Below, piece by piece: positions 55,796-64,000 of a stretch of DNA of 64,000 nucleotides (positions are counted from its first letter, which is position 1; every line of letters starts with the position of its first letter). The notes beneath the pieces are model-generated. The model worked only from the letters and a program-made list of their open reading frames with translations. It was not told where the DNA came from and did not search any database. This DNA is from Caldicellulosiruptoraceae bacterium PP1. GTDB taxonomy: Bacteria > Bacillota > Thermoanaerobacteria > Caldicellulosiruptorales > Caldicellulosiruptoraceae. The stretch is taken from the NCBI GenBank assembly GCA_041320695.1, contig JBGGOQ010000002.1, positions 395,618 through 459,617 on the forward strand, in the 5' to 3' direction. The position numbers and the translations under genes were made by a program.

Positions 55796-55829
55796 AGGAG
55801 TAGGCTAATTAAGGCTTACTCCTTTTTTA
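55796..55829 (+). terminator. Terminator after malE
   Basis: AGGAGTAGGCT (55796-55806) pairs with GGCTTACTCCT (55813-55823) through two G-U pairs, followed by TTTTTT. The remaining 200 bases to the next gene hold a weak AACCCT/AGGGTT stem near 56000-56034 and nothing else recognisable. Confidence 0.85.
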
Positions 55830-56034
55830 TTAAATAAGAATTATAAAGATACATCAATAAATTGAATAAATATATATAATATAAATGTTTTTTATGCTAT
55901 AAATTCTGAACCAAATGCTATATTATTTTAAGTCTTTGTTGCAAACTAAAGTTATGACTTATATAGATAACAATTGAAATATTGTGATTTCTAAGATAAG
56001 AACCCTCTTTTAATTCTAAAATGCAAGTAGGGTT

Positions 56035-57153
56035 TTAATTGGATTTATTTTCTTTATCAATCATATAAACCTCTTCAAATGTATGGAAATTATCTTTTAT
56101 AACTGTATCATCAATATTGTAGCTATATACCGATATAGGTTCAATAAAAAATGTTGGTACCTTTTTATATCCATTATTTAAATATATACTTGTTTTTAAA
56201 GGTTTGTTTTTTAATAATTTATCAATAATATCAATTGTTAATTCAGCCAATTTATCAATCGGCTTATATACAGTCATTAATTGTGTACCTTTAACTATTC
56301 TTTGACAAGCCGAAATATCAGCATCTTGTCCTACAACAGGCACAATACCTGCTAAACGTTTCTCAGACAATGCCATAATTGCTCCTTCTGCTAAAGAATC
56401 ATTTGCTGCTAAAATAGCATCAATATGTTTGCCTTGATCCAACAAGTTATTTACATATTCATAGGCATATTCTTTTTTCCAGTTTGGAGAGTAATTTTCA
56501 TATAATTTTCTTATACTATTATTATTAAAATAATTTTTCAAAATCTTTTCATAACCTTGTTTTATCATATAAACATTGTAATCTTTTGCATTTCCAAGTA
56601 GAAAAACATAGTTACCATTAGGTTTTTGGGATAAAAGTGCCTTTGCCATTTGTTCTCCAACACTGTAATTATTAAATGAAATATAAGCGTCTATGTCAGC
56701 ATCTCTTATTAGTCGATCATAACTTATTACACTTATTCCTTTTTTCTTTGCTAATTCTACTGCAGCTTTGCATTTGTCATAACTATTCGGGACAATAACA
56801 AGTATATCAATATTCTTAGTTAATAAATATTTAACCTGGTTTACTTGTTCAAAATCATTTTCATTAGCATTTACCCATTCAATCTCATATCCTTTTTCTT
56901 TTGCTTTTGCTGCTAAAAAATCTCTATCTTTGAACCAACGTTCTTCTTTTAATGTACCCATAGCAAATCCGATAATTACTTTATTATCTTCTTTGCGAAT
57001 TTCAGTTTTTTCTTTTATAGTACTACTAATAAAATAGAATAATAACAATGGAAGAAGAATAATTATTGATATTTCAATAAAAATTATAATTTTATTTGTT
57101 CTAAATCTTATAATAATATTATTATTAAATATTTTTTTAAATTTGCTAAACAA
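56035..57153 (-). CDS. xylFII: Membrane-tethered xylose-binding sensor protein, XylFII-like
   Basis: The 372-residue protein is anchored by one N-terminal span (about residues 23-43) and has a XylF-like binding domain outside. It shares LKEERWFKDRD, VIVP, VISYDRLIRDADIDAYISF and GQDAD with the XylF encoded at 61416, so the D-xylose pocket is probably kept. In Clostridium beijerinckii a similar protein, XylFII, binds the LytS sensor domain and reports extracellular xylose. The gene is last in a leftward operon with lytS- and yesN-type genes. TTG 57153 is nine bases after a GGGGG site. Confidence 0.88.
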   Translation of the reverse strand: MFSKFKKIFNNNIIIRFRTNKIIIFIEISIIILLPLLLFYFISSTIKEKTEIRKEDNKVIIGFAMGTLKEERWFKDRDFLAAKAKEKGYEIEWVNANENDFEQVNQVKYLLTKNIDILVIVPNSYDKCKAAVELAKKKGISVISYDRLIRDADIDAYISFNNYSVGEQMAKALLSQKPNGNYVFLLGNAKDYNVYMIKQGYEKILKNYFNNNSIRKLYENYSPNWKKEYAYEYVNNLLDQGKHIDAILAANDSLAEGAIMALSEKRLAGIVPVVGQDADISACQRIVKGTQLMTVYKPIDKLAELTIDIIDKLLKNKPLKTSIYLNNGYKKVPTFFIEPISVYSYNIDDTVIKDNFHTFEEVYMIDKENKSN

Positions 57154-57168
57154 GTTATTAATCCCCCT

Positions 57169-58698
57169 TTAATTTGATACTCTATAAGAAGTCGGGGTTG
57201 AACCAGTTACCTTTTTAAAGATTTTAACAAAGTAATTTGGATCATCAAATCCAACAGCATATGAAATTTCCTTTATTGATAAGTTAGTTGTTCTTAGCAA
57301 TTCTGTTGCTTTATTTACTCTAAGTCTTGTTATGTATTCCTTAAAATTAATACCTAAGCTCTTTTTAAATAATTTGCTAAAATAATAGCTACTTAAGTTA
57401 TACTGAGAACTTATTTGGCTTAGTGATATTTCATTTGTGTAATTATCTTTTAGATAGTTAATAACAGCCGAAATAATATCATTTGATAATATTTTTTCTT
57501 GATTAGTTTTATTTTCAGATATTATTTTTAGTATTGTAGATTTCATCTCAATTAATAGGTTATTATCTTGGGTATTAATTAGTGTAATAATTGATTCTTC
57601 AATTTCTGATAATATATCTTTTTTGTTGATATTTGATTCAGTTAAAAGCATTATGATAAGTTTTATAATCTTGTATTTAATATTTTGCATTCCATATGCT
57701 TCTCGGTAATTTACATATAATTCATTAATAACTGTTTCTATAGAAGCTATAGAAACAGAGTTATTGAGTGCATACAAAATTTTATTTTCTAAATAATCTA
57801 TTTCTAAATATATATCATTTTCATTTCTTTCCTCATTTAAATTGACTGCTTGATTATATGCTTCCCAAAAAGCTTTCTCAAATCCATCTACTATGTGATA
57901 AAATTGGCTGAATCCTATTTTGATTAAATAGAAATATGATTTTTGTTTTAATGTATCTAGAAATTGATTTTTCAGGTCTTCAGCCTCAAGCTTATTATCA
58001 GATGGGAAAAATAGGACAATGATATCTCCCATTCCAGATGAGGCAAGAACTCTTTTGTTAAATACTAACTTTATATCTTTTTTGATATTTTCAACAAGCT
58101 CGAAGTCATTAACAATTTCATTCTTTTCTTTCAGTTTAATAACTGAAAAAAATCCACTTTTTAATGAAATATTAAAAATTTTTTCATATTGGTCAATATC
58201 TAAAATATCAAAAGAGTGGTTATAAGTTAGTGTAAATAAAAAACTATTTTCAATTAATTGCCTCATAACTTTTAGTTGAGTATTTTTCTCTAAGTCCTCT
58301 TTAAGCTTTGATAACTGATTATTTACATACTCTATTGCATGCTTAGTAATATTTATTATGTCATTTGTTGAATAAGGTTTAAGAATGTACGAAAATGCAC
58401 CTATATCAACAGCCTTTTTTGCAAATTCAAATTTATCATGAGCCGATACAACAATAAAAATTGGGAAAACATTTACTTTATTTTTTCTAATCTCTTCAAT
58501 AATCTCAAGTCCATCAATATCTGGCATTTTAATATCAATAAAAGTAATATGCACTGTGTTAAATGTTAGATATTCTAATGCCTCATTGCCCGAAGAACAT
58601 GTAACAATATCTAATGTTTCTCCAAACTCCTTTGTTAATATAAACTTTATAGATTCTTGAACAATTTTTTCATCATCAGCTATTAAAACTTTCAACAT
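57169..58698 (-). CDS. yesN: YesN-type response regulator, AraC family
   Basis: The 509-residue protein has a receiver domain with Asp55 in FIDIKMPDIDG, a long linker and a C-terminal AraC domain (SSYYFSKLFKKSLGINFKEYI, then ISYAVGFDDPNYFVKIFKKVTG). It should be phosphorylated by the adjacent LytS-type kinase and activate xylFG. ATG 58698 overlaps the kinase gene by 23 bases; the GAGGTGA site lies 11 bases upstream, and GTG 58713 falls inside that site. The xylF promoter has a poor -35 and paired sites just upstream, fitting activation. Confidence 0.9.
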   Translation of the reverse strand: MLKVLIADDEKIVQESIKFILTKEFGETLDIVTCSSGNEALEYLTFNTVHITFIDIKMPDIDGLEIIEEIRKNKVNVFPIFIVVSAHDKFEFAKKAVDIGAFSYILKPYSTNDIINITKHAIEYVNNQLSKLKEDLEKNTQLKVMRQLIENSFLFTLTYNHSFDILDIDQYEKIFNISLKSGFFSVIKLKEKNEIVNDFELVENIKKDIKLVFNKRVLASSGMGDIIVLFFPSDNKLEAEDLKNQFLDTLKQKSYFYLIKIGFSQFYHIVDGFEKAFWEAYNQAVNLNEERNENDIYLEIDYLENKILYALNNSVSIASIETVINELYVNYREAYGMQNIKYKIIKLIIMLLTESNINKKDILSEIEESIITLINTQDNNLLIEMKSTILKIISENKTNQEKILSNDIISAVINYLKDNYTNEISLSQISSQYNLSSYYFSKLFKKSLGINFKEYITRLRVNKATELLRTTNLSIKEISYAVGFDDPNYFVKIFKKVTGSTPTSYRVSN

Positions 58699-60190
58699 CT
58701 GCTTTAAATTCACCTCTGTTAGGTAGTTTTAAATAATCATATATAATTGGTATGCTGATCAAAACTGTTGTTCCAACATCAACTTCAGAAATAATAGTAA
58801 GCGGATTTTTAATATTGTAGAAGTATTCAATTCTTTTTGAAATATTTTCTATACCTATACCATGTGATGTTGTAGAAACAATCTCTTGAATACGAAGTTT
58901 TTCTAATGTGTTAGTATCCATACCCACTCCATTATCTGAAACCTCAATATGCATTAATTTATCATCTTTAAAAACATTTATTTTAATTATACCTTTGCTT
59001 TTTTTTGAAAAACCATGTATTATAGAATTTTCTATTATTGGTTGCAATATCATGCTTGGAACAAGAGCCTTTTTACATTCATCATTAATATTTATTTGTA
59101 ATTCTATATTATCACCAAATCTTAGTGAATGAATATACATGTAATTTTTAATATTTTCAATTTCATCCATTAGTGTAACGGCTTTATTAATATTATGAAC
59201 TGTATACCTTAAATAACTTGATGTTTTTAGAAGAATATCATATGTTTTTTCAGCATTTTCGAACATTGCAATTTGGATTATTGTATTTAATGTATTAAAT
59301 AAAAAATGAGGATTTATTTGTGACTGTAAGCTTTTTAACTCTGCTTCTTGCAATGCTTGTTTGTATTTTATAAACTCTATTTTTTGTTCATTTATTATTC
59401 TTTCTAATTCGGCTTTTTCTTCGAGTGTTTTTAACATATCCTTTACCTTTAAAAGCATGTTATTAAATGAAGTATATAAAATTGCAATTTCATCATTTGA
59501 TTTATATTCTGGCATTTCAATATCTAAGTTTCCTTCAGCAACTTTATTGGAATATCTTGCAAGCCTTGTTATAGGGGATGTGAGTTGCTTTGCAAAGATA
59601 AAGGCTAATATTGTTGCTAATAAAGTCCAAATAAAAATAATAATATTATTGATGCCTTTAATTGTAGTAATAATTTTTTGTATTTTTTTATAAATTGCTA
59701 GATTATGATTTATTTTATAATCACTAAGTTTTGCTAAGTAATAATTTATAAAATCAATTGTTTTTGAATAGTCTAAATAAACATTTAAAAAATTTATGTT
59801 GCCTTTTTTATAGATAATAAGCTTTTCGGTTAATGCATTTGTATTATTAAATATATTGTAGATATTTTCAACATACATGTATTCTTCTGCAGATATAACT
59901 GATGAATTAACCTCGTTTAGCTGTGCTGAAATGGTGTTTAAGCTATCATATATTTTTAAAAATGAATCAGAATCACCAGTTGTAAGAAAATGTTGAACGT
60001 TATAATTTAAATCATTTATACTTAACTTAATATCATTAACCTTTTTTATACTTTCAACTGTTTGATTAATTGAACTAATAATAAATTCAATATTAAATTG
60101 TATGAGTATGTTCATCAAAACAACTGAAAATATTACAAATACTAAAAAAATAATTAGCTTAAACTGTATGGAATGTATGTATTCTTTCAT
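58676..60190 (-). CDS. lytS: LytS-type sensor histidine kinase
   Basis: The 504-residue kinase has a first span at residues 9-31, an extracellular helical sensor of about 150 residues, a second span near 182-203, and a HAMP domain. A coiled coil, the phosphoacceptor His295 in QINPHFLFNTLN, and an ATPase domain (IENSIIHG, DNGVGMD) follow. The all-helical sensor, without a sugar pocket, suggests that it is signalled by bound tethered proteins, as with XylFII in Clostridium beijerinckii. Its end overlaps the regulator gene. The ribosome binding site is weak. Confidence 0.9.
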   Translation of the reverse strand: MKEYIHSIQFKLIIFLVFVIFSVVLMNILIQFNIEFIISSINQTVESIKKVNDIKLSINDLNYNVQHFLTTGDSDSFLKIYDSLNTISAQLNEVNSSVISAEEYMYVENIYNIFNNTNALTEKLIIYKKGNINFLNVYLDYSKTIDFINYYLAKLSDYKINHNLAIYKKIQKIITTIKGINNIIIFIWTLLATILAFIFAKQLTSPITRLARYSNKVAEGNLDIEMPEYKSNDEIAILYTSFNNMLLKVKDMLKTLEEKAELERIINEQKIEFIKYKQALQEAELKSLQSQINPHFLFNTLNTIIQIAMFENAEKTYDILLKTSSYLRYTVHNINKAVTLMDEIENIKNYMYIHSLRFGDNIELQININDECKKALVPSMILQPIIENSIIHGFSKKSKGIIKINVFKDDKLMHIEVSDNGVGMDTNTLEKLRIQEIVSTTSHGIGIENISKRIEYFYNIKNPLTIISEVDVGTTVLISIPIIYDYLKLPNRGEFKADVESFNS

Positions 60191-60209
60191 AATGAAAATT
60201 TACACCAAC

Positions 60210-61184
60210 CTATTTTATAATACTAAAATCTGTTGAGATATATGATGCTGCATGTCCATATTTTTTAAAACTTAAAATTCCATCTATCAATTTTTCTGAT
60301 ATATTCTTTACCTTATCATTAATCAATGCTGTAATAATTCCTTCTTTTTGATATTTAAGTAGTTTTTGGTCAGAGCCTGAACCGATTAAAATAAATCTAT
60401 CAATTTTATTTGACAAAATAACAGTCTGTGTTAAAGTAAATGTTTCAATTTCGTTACTTGCATAAATAACATTAAAACTATTATTATCAGAAACAAGCTC
60501 TTTTGCAATAAGTTCTGCAGAAAATGACCCATAATCAGAACTAAAAGTTTTTATATAAACTTCATTTATTTTATGTTCTTTTAAAAAATCAGTAATACCT
60601 TTTATTTCAAGAGTGCCTCCAATGCTACTATAAAAAGGATTATTTACAATAGCCATATTAACATAGTTGGAGGTTTTCTTTTTTAGATTATCGTAAATAA
60701 TTTCTCCGACAATTTTGCCTTTCAGGTAATAATCAATTCCAATAAAAATATCTTCATTTTTATATAAAGAATCATTTAATAAAGAAACAACAAAAATATT
60801 CTTTTTTTTAAGATTGCTAATTTCATTATCCACTGAAGTATTACTAAAAATATTACATAATATAACAGCATCGATATTAGCATAATATGAAAGACTTATT
60901 GCATTAATTAGCTCTTGAATATTAGAATAAAAGATTACATCAGATAAAATATGTCTATTAACTGAAACAGCTTTAAACTGTTGAATAAAGGTATTCCAAT
61001 ATGATTCATTTTTAGGTAGTATCAAAATTGTTCTTATGTTCTGTTCTTTTTTATACACTCCCATCATTCTATTTGCTTTATATATATTCCATAAATTATA
61101 TACAGATATCAATAAAAAAGATGATAAAAAAATTACTATTACAAATATAAATAAACTTCTATACAATTTATCAGAAATTTTCAT
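60210..61184 (-). CDS. Second membrane-tethered periplasmic-binding-like protein
   Basis: The 324-residue protein has one N-terminal span (about residues 9-30) and a Peripla_BP_4-type sugar-binding fold outside the cell (NIRTILILPKNESYWNTFIQQF, ANIDAVILC, IFIGIDYYLKGKIVGEII, IVNNPF). It is first in the four-gene sensor operon, 19 bases before lytS. It does not keep the XylF residues ERW, YDRLI or GQDAD, so its ligand probably differs or it has lost binding. It may be a second input to LytS. GGAGG precedes the start. Confidence 0.78.
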   Translation of the reverse strand: MKISDKLYRSLFIFVIVIFLSSFLLISVYNLWNIYKANRMMGVYKKEQNIRTILILPKNESYWNTFIQQFKAVSVNRHILSDVIFYSNIQELINAISLSYYANIDAVILCNIFSNTSVDNEISNLKKKNIFVVSLLNDSLYKNEDIFIGIDYYLKGKIVGEIIYDNLKKKTSNYVNMAIVNNPFYSSIGGTLEIKGITDFLKEHKINEVYIKTFSSDYGSFSAELIAKELVSDNNSFNVIYASNEIETFTLTQTVILSNKIDRFILIGSGSDQKLLKYQKEGIITALINDKVKNISEKLIDGILSFKKYGHAASYISTDFSIIK

Positions 61185-61255
61185 ATAATACGCCTCCAGT
61201 TTTATTGTAACATTTAGTGAACTTTTTAGGTATAGAAAATTTTTGTTGATTAAAA

Positions 61256-61348
61256 ATTACTATCAATTTTAATTATTAGATCATAAACTTCCACAATATG
61301 TGCAAAAAATGATAGTGAATAAAAATATTTTTGTGAGTATTATATAAT
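61256..61348 (+). promoter_or_regulatory. xylF promoter with inverted activator-like sites
   Basis: ATTACTATCAATTTT (61256-61270) recurs inverted as AAAAAATGATAGTGAAT (61304-61320), with the shared 7-mers 51 bases apart. The -10 box TATAAT is at 61343-61348, but the -35 position reads TAAAAA, which is poor. The second site abuts this position, as expected for activation by the YesN-type regulator. The divergent sensor operon starts at 61184. Confidence 0.5.
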
Positions 61349-61354
61349 ACATAA

Positions 61355-61385
61355 ACCATAAGATAAACTTAAAAATTCTTATGGT
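61355..61385 (+). other. Hairpin in the xylF leader
   Basis: ACCATAAG (61355-61362) pairs with CTTATGGT (61378-61385) around a 15-base loop near the transcription start. It may stabilise the mRNA 5' end. It has no T run and leaves the ribosome binding site free. Confidence 0.4.
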
Positions 61386-61415
61386 AGATAAAATTATTAT
61401 TAGGAGGGTATTTGA

Positions 61416-62459
61416 ATGAGTAAAAAGTTTAAACTAAAGGTTCTTTCTATTGTTGTTGCTTTGATTTTTGCTTTTGGTGTTTTAGCAAATGTTTTTGCTC
61501 CAAAAGCACAAGCAAAAACAATTAAGATTGGTTTTTCTCTTGATACACTACAAGAGGAAAGATGGCACAAAGATAGAGATGAATTTGTTAAAGCAGCAAA
61601 AAAATTAGGAGCACAAGTTTTAGTTCAATCAGCAAATATGGACGATGCAGTTCAAAAATCACAATGTGAAAACCTAATAAGCCAAGGTGTTGATGTTCTT
61701 GTTATTGTTCCACATAATGCTGAAACATTAACATCAGTTATCGAAGAAGCTCATAAATCAAAAATTCCTGTAATTTCATATGACAGACTTATTAAGAATG
61801 CAGATGTTGATCTTTACATCTCATTTGATAATGTTAAGGTTGGAGAATTACAAGGCAAATATTTAACAACAAAGGTTCCAAAGGGAAATTATTTTGTATT
61901 TAGTGGTTCCCCAACAGACAACAATGCTAAATTATTCAAAGAAGGTGCAATGAAATATATAACACCATTAGTAAAGAAAGGTGCTGTAAAAGTATTATTT
62001 GAACAGTCAGTTAAAGATTGGAAACCAGAAGAAGCACTAAGACTTGCAGAAAATGCACTTACTGCTAACAAGAACAATGTTCAAGGTATACTTGCACCAA
62101 ACGATGGTACAGCAGGTGGAATAATACAAGCTCTCAAGGCTCAAGGACTTGCAGGTAAAGTAGTTGTTACAGGTCAAGATGCTGACTTAGCAGCTATAAA
62201 GAGAATTGTTGAAGGTAGCCAATCAATGACAGTATTCAAAGATGTAAGAGAATTAGCTAAAAAGGCAGCTGAAGTTGCTGTAAAACTTGCAAAAGGAACA
62301 AAGGTAAGTGCATTAAAAGACGTAAATGGTAAAGTAGATAATGGCAAGTTAAAGGTTCCATCAGTTTTATTAACTCCAGTTGCAGTAGATAAGTCAAACC
62401 TTGATAAAGTATTAATCAAAAGTGGTTGGTTTACAAAACAGCAGGTATATGGTAAGTAA
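61416..62459 (+). CDS. xylF: D-xylose-binding protein
   Basis: The 347-residue periplasmic-type binding protein has a signal peptide (residues 1-33, ending PKAQA). XylF residues follow: LQEERWHKDRD, LVIVPHNAE, VISYDRLIKNADVDLYISFD, PNDGTAGG and VTGQDADLAAI. It delivers D-xylose to the XylGH transporter. There is no lipobox. GGAGGG precedes the start. A perfect hairpin separates it from xylG, so it can be produced in excess over the ATPase. Confidence 0.94.
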   Translation: MSKKFKLKVLSIVVALIFAFGVLANVFAPKAQAKTIKIGFSLDTLQEERWHKDRDEFVKAAKKLGAQVLVQSANMDDAVQKSQCENLISQGVDVLVIVPHNAETLTSVIEEAHKSKIPVISYDRLIKNADVDLYISFDNVKVGELQGKYLTTKVPKGNYFVFSGSPTDNNAKLFKEGAMKYITPLVKKGAVKVLFEQSVKDWKPEEALRLAENALTANKNNVQGILAPNDGTAGGIIQALKAQGLAGKVVVTGQDADLAAIKRIVEGSQSMTVFKDVRELAKKAAEVAVKLAKGTKVSALKDVNGKVDNGKLKVPSVLLTPVAVDKSNLDKVLIKSGWFTKQQVYGK

Positions 62460-62468
62460 GGTTTTAAT

Positions 62469-62502
62469 TTAAGGAGGAAACATAATGATGTTTCCTCCTT
62501 AA
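62469..62502 (+). other. Perfect 15-bp hairpin between xylF and xylG with a tiny reading frame
   Basis: TTAAGGAGGAAACAT (62469-62483) pairs exactly with 62488-62502 around AATG. The left arm holds a consensus ribosome binding site, and the right arm holds its CCTCCTT complement. From ATG 62485 a five-residue frame (MMFPP, stop at 62500-62502) is correctly spaced from that site. Little T follows, so the stem more likely protects the xylF message 3' end than ends transcription. Confidence 0.6.
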
Positions 62503-62530
62503 GTAAATTATAGCTAGAGGTGATAATTAA

Positions 62531-64000
62531 ATGAGCGAATATATCTTAGAGATGGAACATATTATAAAAGATTTCCCGGGTGTAAGAGCTTTAAATGATG
62601 TTACTTTTAAAGTTAAGAAAGGAGAGATACACGCTTTAGTTGGTGAAAACGGAGCTGGTAAATCTACTTTGATGAAAATTTTAAGCGGTGCTTATCCATT
62701 CGGAACTTATGAAGGTGATATATATATAGAAGGCAAGAAGCAACAGTTTAAAACAATTAAAGACAGTGAACATGCTGGTATATCAATAATTTACCAAGAA
62801 TTAACTTTAGTTAAATATATGACAGTTGGTGAAAATATCTTTTTAGGTGAAGAACCTACAAAAAATGGATTTATTGATTGGAACAAGGTATATTCTGATT
62901 CACAAGCATTGTTTAATAAACTTGGTATAGATATAGATGTTTATGAGAAGGTGATGAATCTCGGAATTGGACAACAGCAAATGGTTGAAATTGCCAAAGC
63001 AATTTCAAAAAACAGCAAGATACTTATTCTTGATGAACCAACAGCCGCATTAACGGAAGGCGAAACAAGGCAACTTTTTAGAATATTAAGAGACCTAAAA
63101 AATCATGGTGTTACATGTATATATATTTCACACAAATTAGAAGAAATTTTTGAAATAGTTGATAATGTTACTGTGCTAAGAGATGGTAAGACTATATCAA
63201 CTAATTCAATAACAGAACTAAATGAAGAAAAGATAATAAATATGATGGTAGGAAGAGAGCTTACTGAGAGGTATCCAAAGAAAAAACATACTCCAGGGAA
63301 GGTTGTTTTTGAGATCAAAAATTGGAATGTTTATGATCCAGATAATCCTGAAAAAACAATTATTAAAGATGCTAGTTTCCAGATAAGACAAGGTGAAATA
63401 GTTGGCGTTGCAGGATTGATGGGTTCAGGAAGAACAGAGCTATTTATGAGTATTTTTGGTGCTTATGGTGGAAAAAAAGAAGGCAAGATATATTTAGATG
63501 GCAAAGAAATAAAAATAAAAGAGCCAAACGAAGCTATAAATTATGGTGTATGCTATTTATCAGAAGATAGAAAACAATATGGATTAGTTTTAAAGATGGA
63601 TATTAAAGACAATGTAGTTCTTGCAAATTACAATAAAATTTCTAAATATGGGTTTATTGAAAATGTTAAAGCAATAAAAGAAACACTATCCTATGTTGAT
63701 AGTTTAAAGGTAAAAACACCATCTATATTCCAAAGAGTAGAAAATCTAAGCGGTGGTAATCAACAAAAGGTTGTATTGGCAAAATGGTTAATGGCAAATC
63801 CTAAGGTTTTAATATTAGATGAGCCTACTCGTGGTATAGATGTTGGTGCAAAATATGAGATTTATCAAATAATGAACGAACTTGTTGAACAAGGGGTTTG
63901 TGTTATTATGATATCGTCCGAATTACCAGAAATAATTGGTATGAGTGATAGGGTTTTGGTAATGAGAAATGGAAGCATAGTTGCTGATTTGAATGAAAAT
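62531..64000 (+). CDS. xylG: D-xylose ABC transporter ATPase, 3' truncated by the window
   Basis: The frame is open for 490 codons to the window end; XylG is usually about 510 residues, so only a short C-terminal piece is missing. It has two ABC domains. The first has GENGAGKST, LGIGQQQMVEIAKA and LILDEPTAAL. The second has the degenerate GLMGSGRTE loop, LSGGNQQKVVLAKW and LILDEPTRGID. It powers xylose import with XylF and an XylH permease expected downstream. GAGGTGA lies eight bases before ATG 62531. Confidence 0.95.
   Translation, partial: MSEYILEMEHIIKDFPGVRALNDVTFKVKKGEIHALVGENGAGKSTLMKILSGAYPFGTYEGDIYIEGKKQQFKTIKDSEHAGISIIYQELTLVKYMTVGENIFLGEEPTKNGFIDWNKVYSDSQALFNKLGIDIDVYEKVMNLGIGQQQMVEIAKAISKNSKILILDEPTAALTEGETRQLFRILRDLKNHGVTCIYISHKLEEIFEIVDNVTVLRDGKTISTNSITELNEEKIINMMVGRELTERYPKKKHTPGKVVFEIKNWNVYDPDNPEKTIIKDASFQIRQGEIVGVAGLMGSGRTELFMSIFGAYGGKKEGKIYLDGKEIKIKEPNEAINYGVCYLSEDRKQYGLVLKMDIKDNVVLANYNKISKYGFIENVKAIKETLSYVDSLKVKTPSIFQRVENLSGGNQQKVVLAKWLMANPKVLILDEPTRGIDVGAKYEIYQIMNELVEQGVCVIMISSELPEIIGMSDRVLVMRNGSIVADLNEN

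Overview
The window is AT-rich (roughly 30% G+C), uses strong Shine-Dalgarno sequences with frequent TTG and GTG starts, and carries gene families typical of Clostridia. It has a clostridial nif operon (nifI1-nifI2 between nifH and nifD, a nifN-nifB fusion, split nifV), FabT/FabK-type fatty acid synthesis, LplB/YtcP and XylFG sugar transporters, and YesN/LytS regulators. The best fit is a saccharolytic, nitrogen-fixing, anaerobic firmicute, possibly a thermophile of the Thermoanaerobacterium type. The species cannot be named from the sequence alone. All 55 protein genes look intact except those cut by the window edges. No tRNA, rRNA, CRISPR array or insertion sequence was seen.

1-13.6 kb: nitrogen fixation. 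The order is amtB, nifH, nifI1, nifI2, nifD, nifK, nifE, nifN-B, modA, modB, nifV-omega, nifV-alpha, all on the plus strand with short gaps or overlaps. It supplies ammonium uptake, the MoFe nitrogenase and its post-translational switch, FeMo-cofactor assembly, homocitrate and molybdate uptake. No modC ATPase gene is present. 13.7-16.7 kb holds four single genes: an N-acetyltransferase, an azoreductase, a patatin-like lipase and araD, the last behind an AraR-like operator.

16.9-33.5 kb: a hemicellulose oligosaccharide locus. It has a GH3 enzyme, an LplB/YtcP-type transporter with its binding protein, a GH95-like enzyme, a YicI-type GH31 alpha-xylosidase, a YesM/YesN-type two-component pair and a GH42 beta-galactosidase on the opposite strand. 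These activities together match the side chains and backbone of xyloglucan oligosaccharides.

33.6-43.5 kb: a complete type II fatty acid operon (fabT-fabH-acpP-fabK-fabD-fabG-fabF-accB-fabZ-accC-accD-accA) with a consensus promoter and FabT boxes. 43.5-47.8 kb: a GH5-type glycosidase, a sugar isomerase-like protein, a metal-responsive ArsR/cation-efflux pair with a perfect operator, and an orphan corrinoid protein.

48-55.8 kb: maltodextrin use: GH13 neopullulanase-like enzyme, malF, malG, an alpha-glucan phosphorylase, a LacI-family regulator and malE. Three matching LacI-type operators sit at the three promoters. 56-64 kb: pentose sensing and uptake. A leftward four-gene operon encodes two membrane-tethered sugar-binding proteins, a LytS-type kinase and a YesN-type regulator. 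Divergent from it are xylF and the start of xylG. This resembles the XylFII-LytS-YesN xylose sensor known from clostridia, but with an additional tethered binding protein, and it is the most promising candidate for something undescribed.
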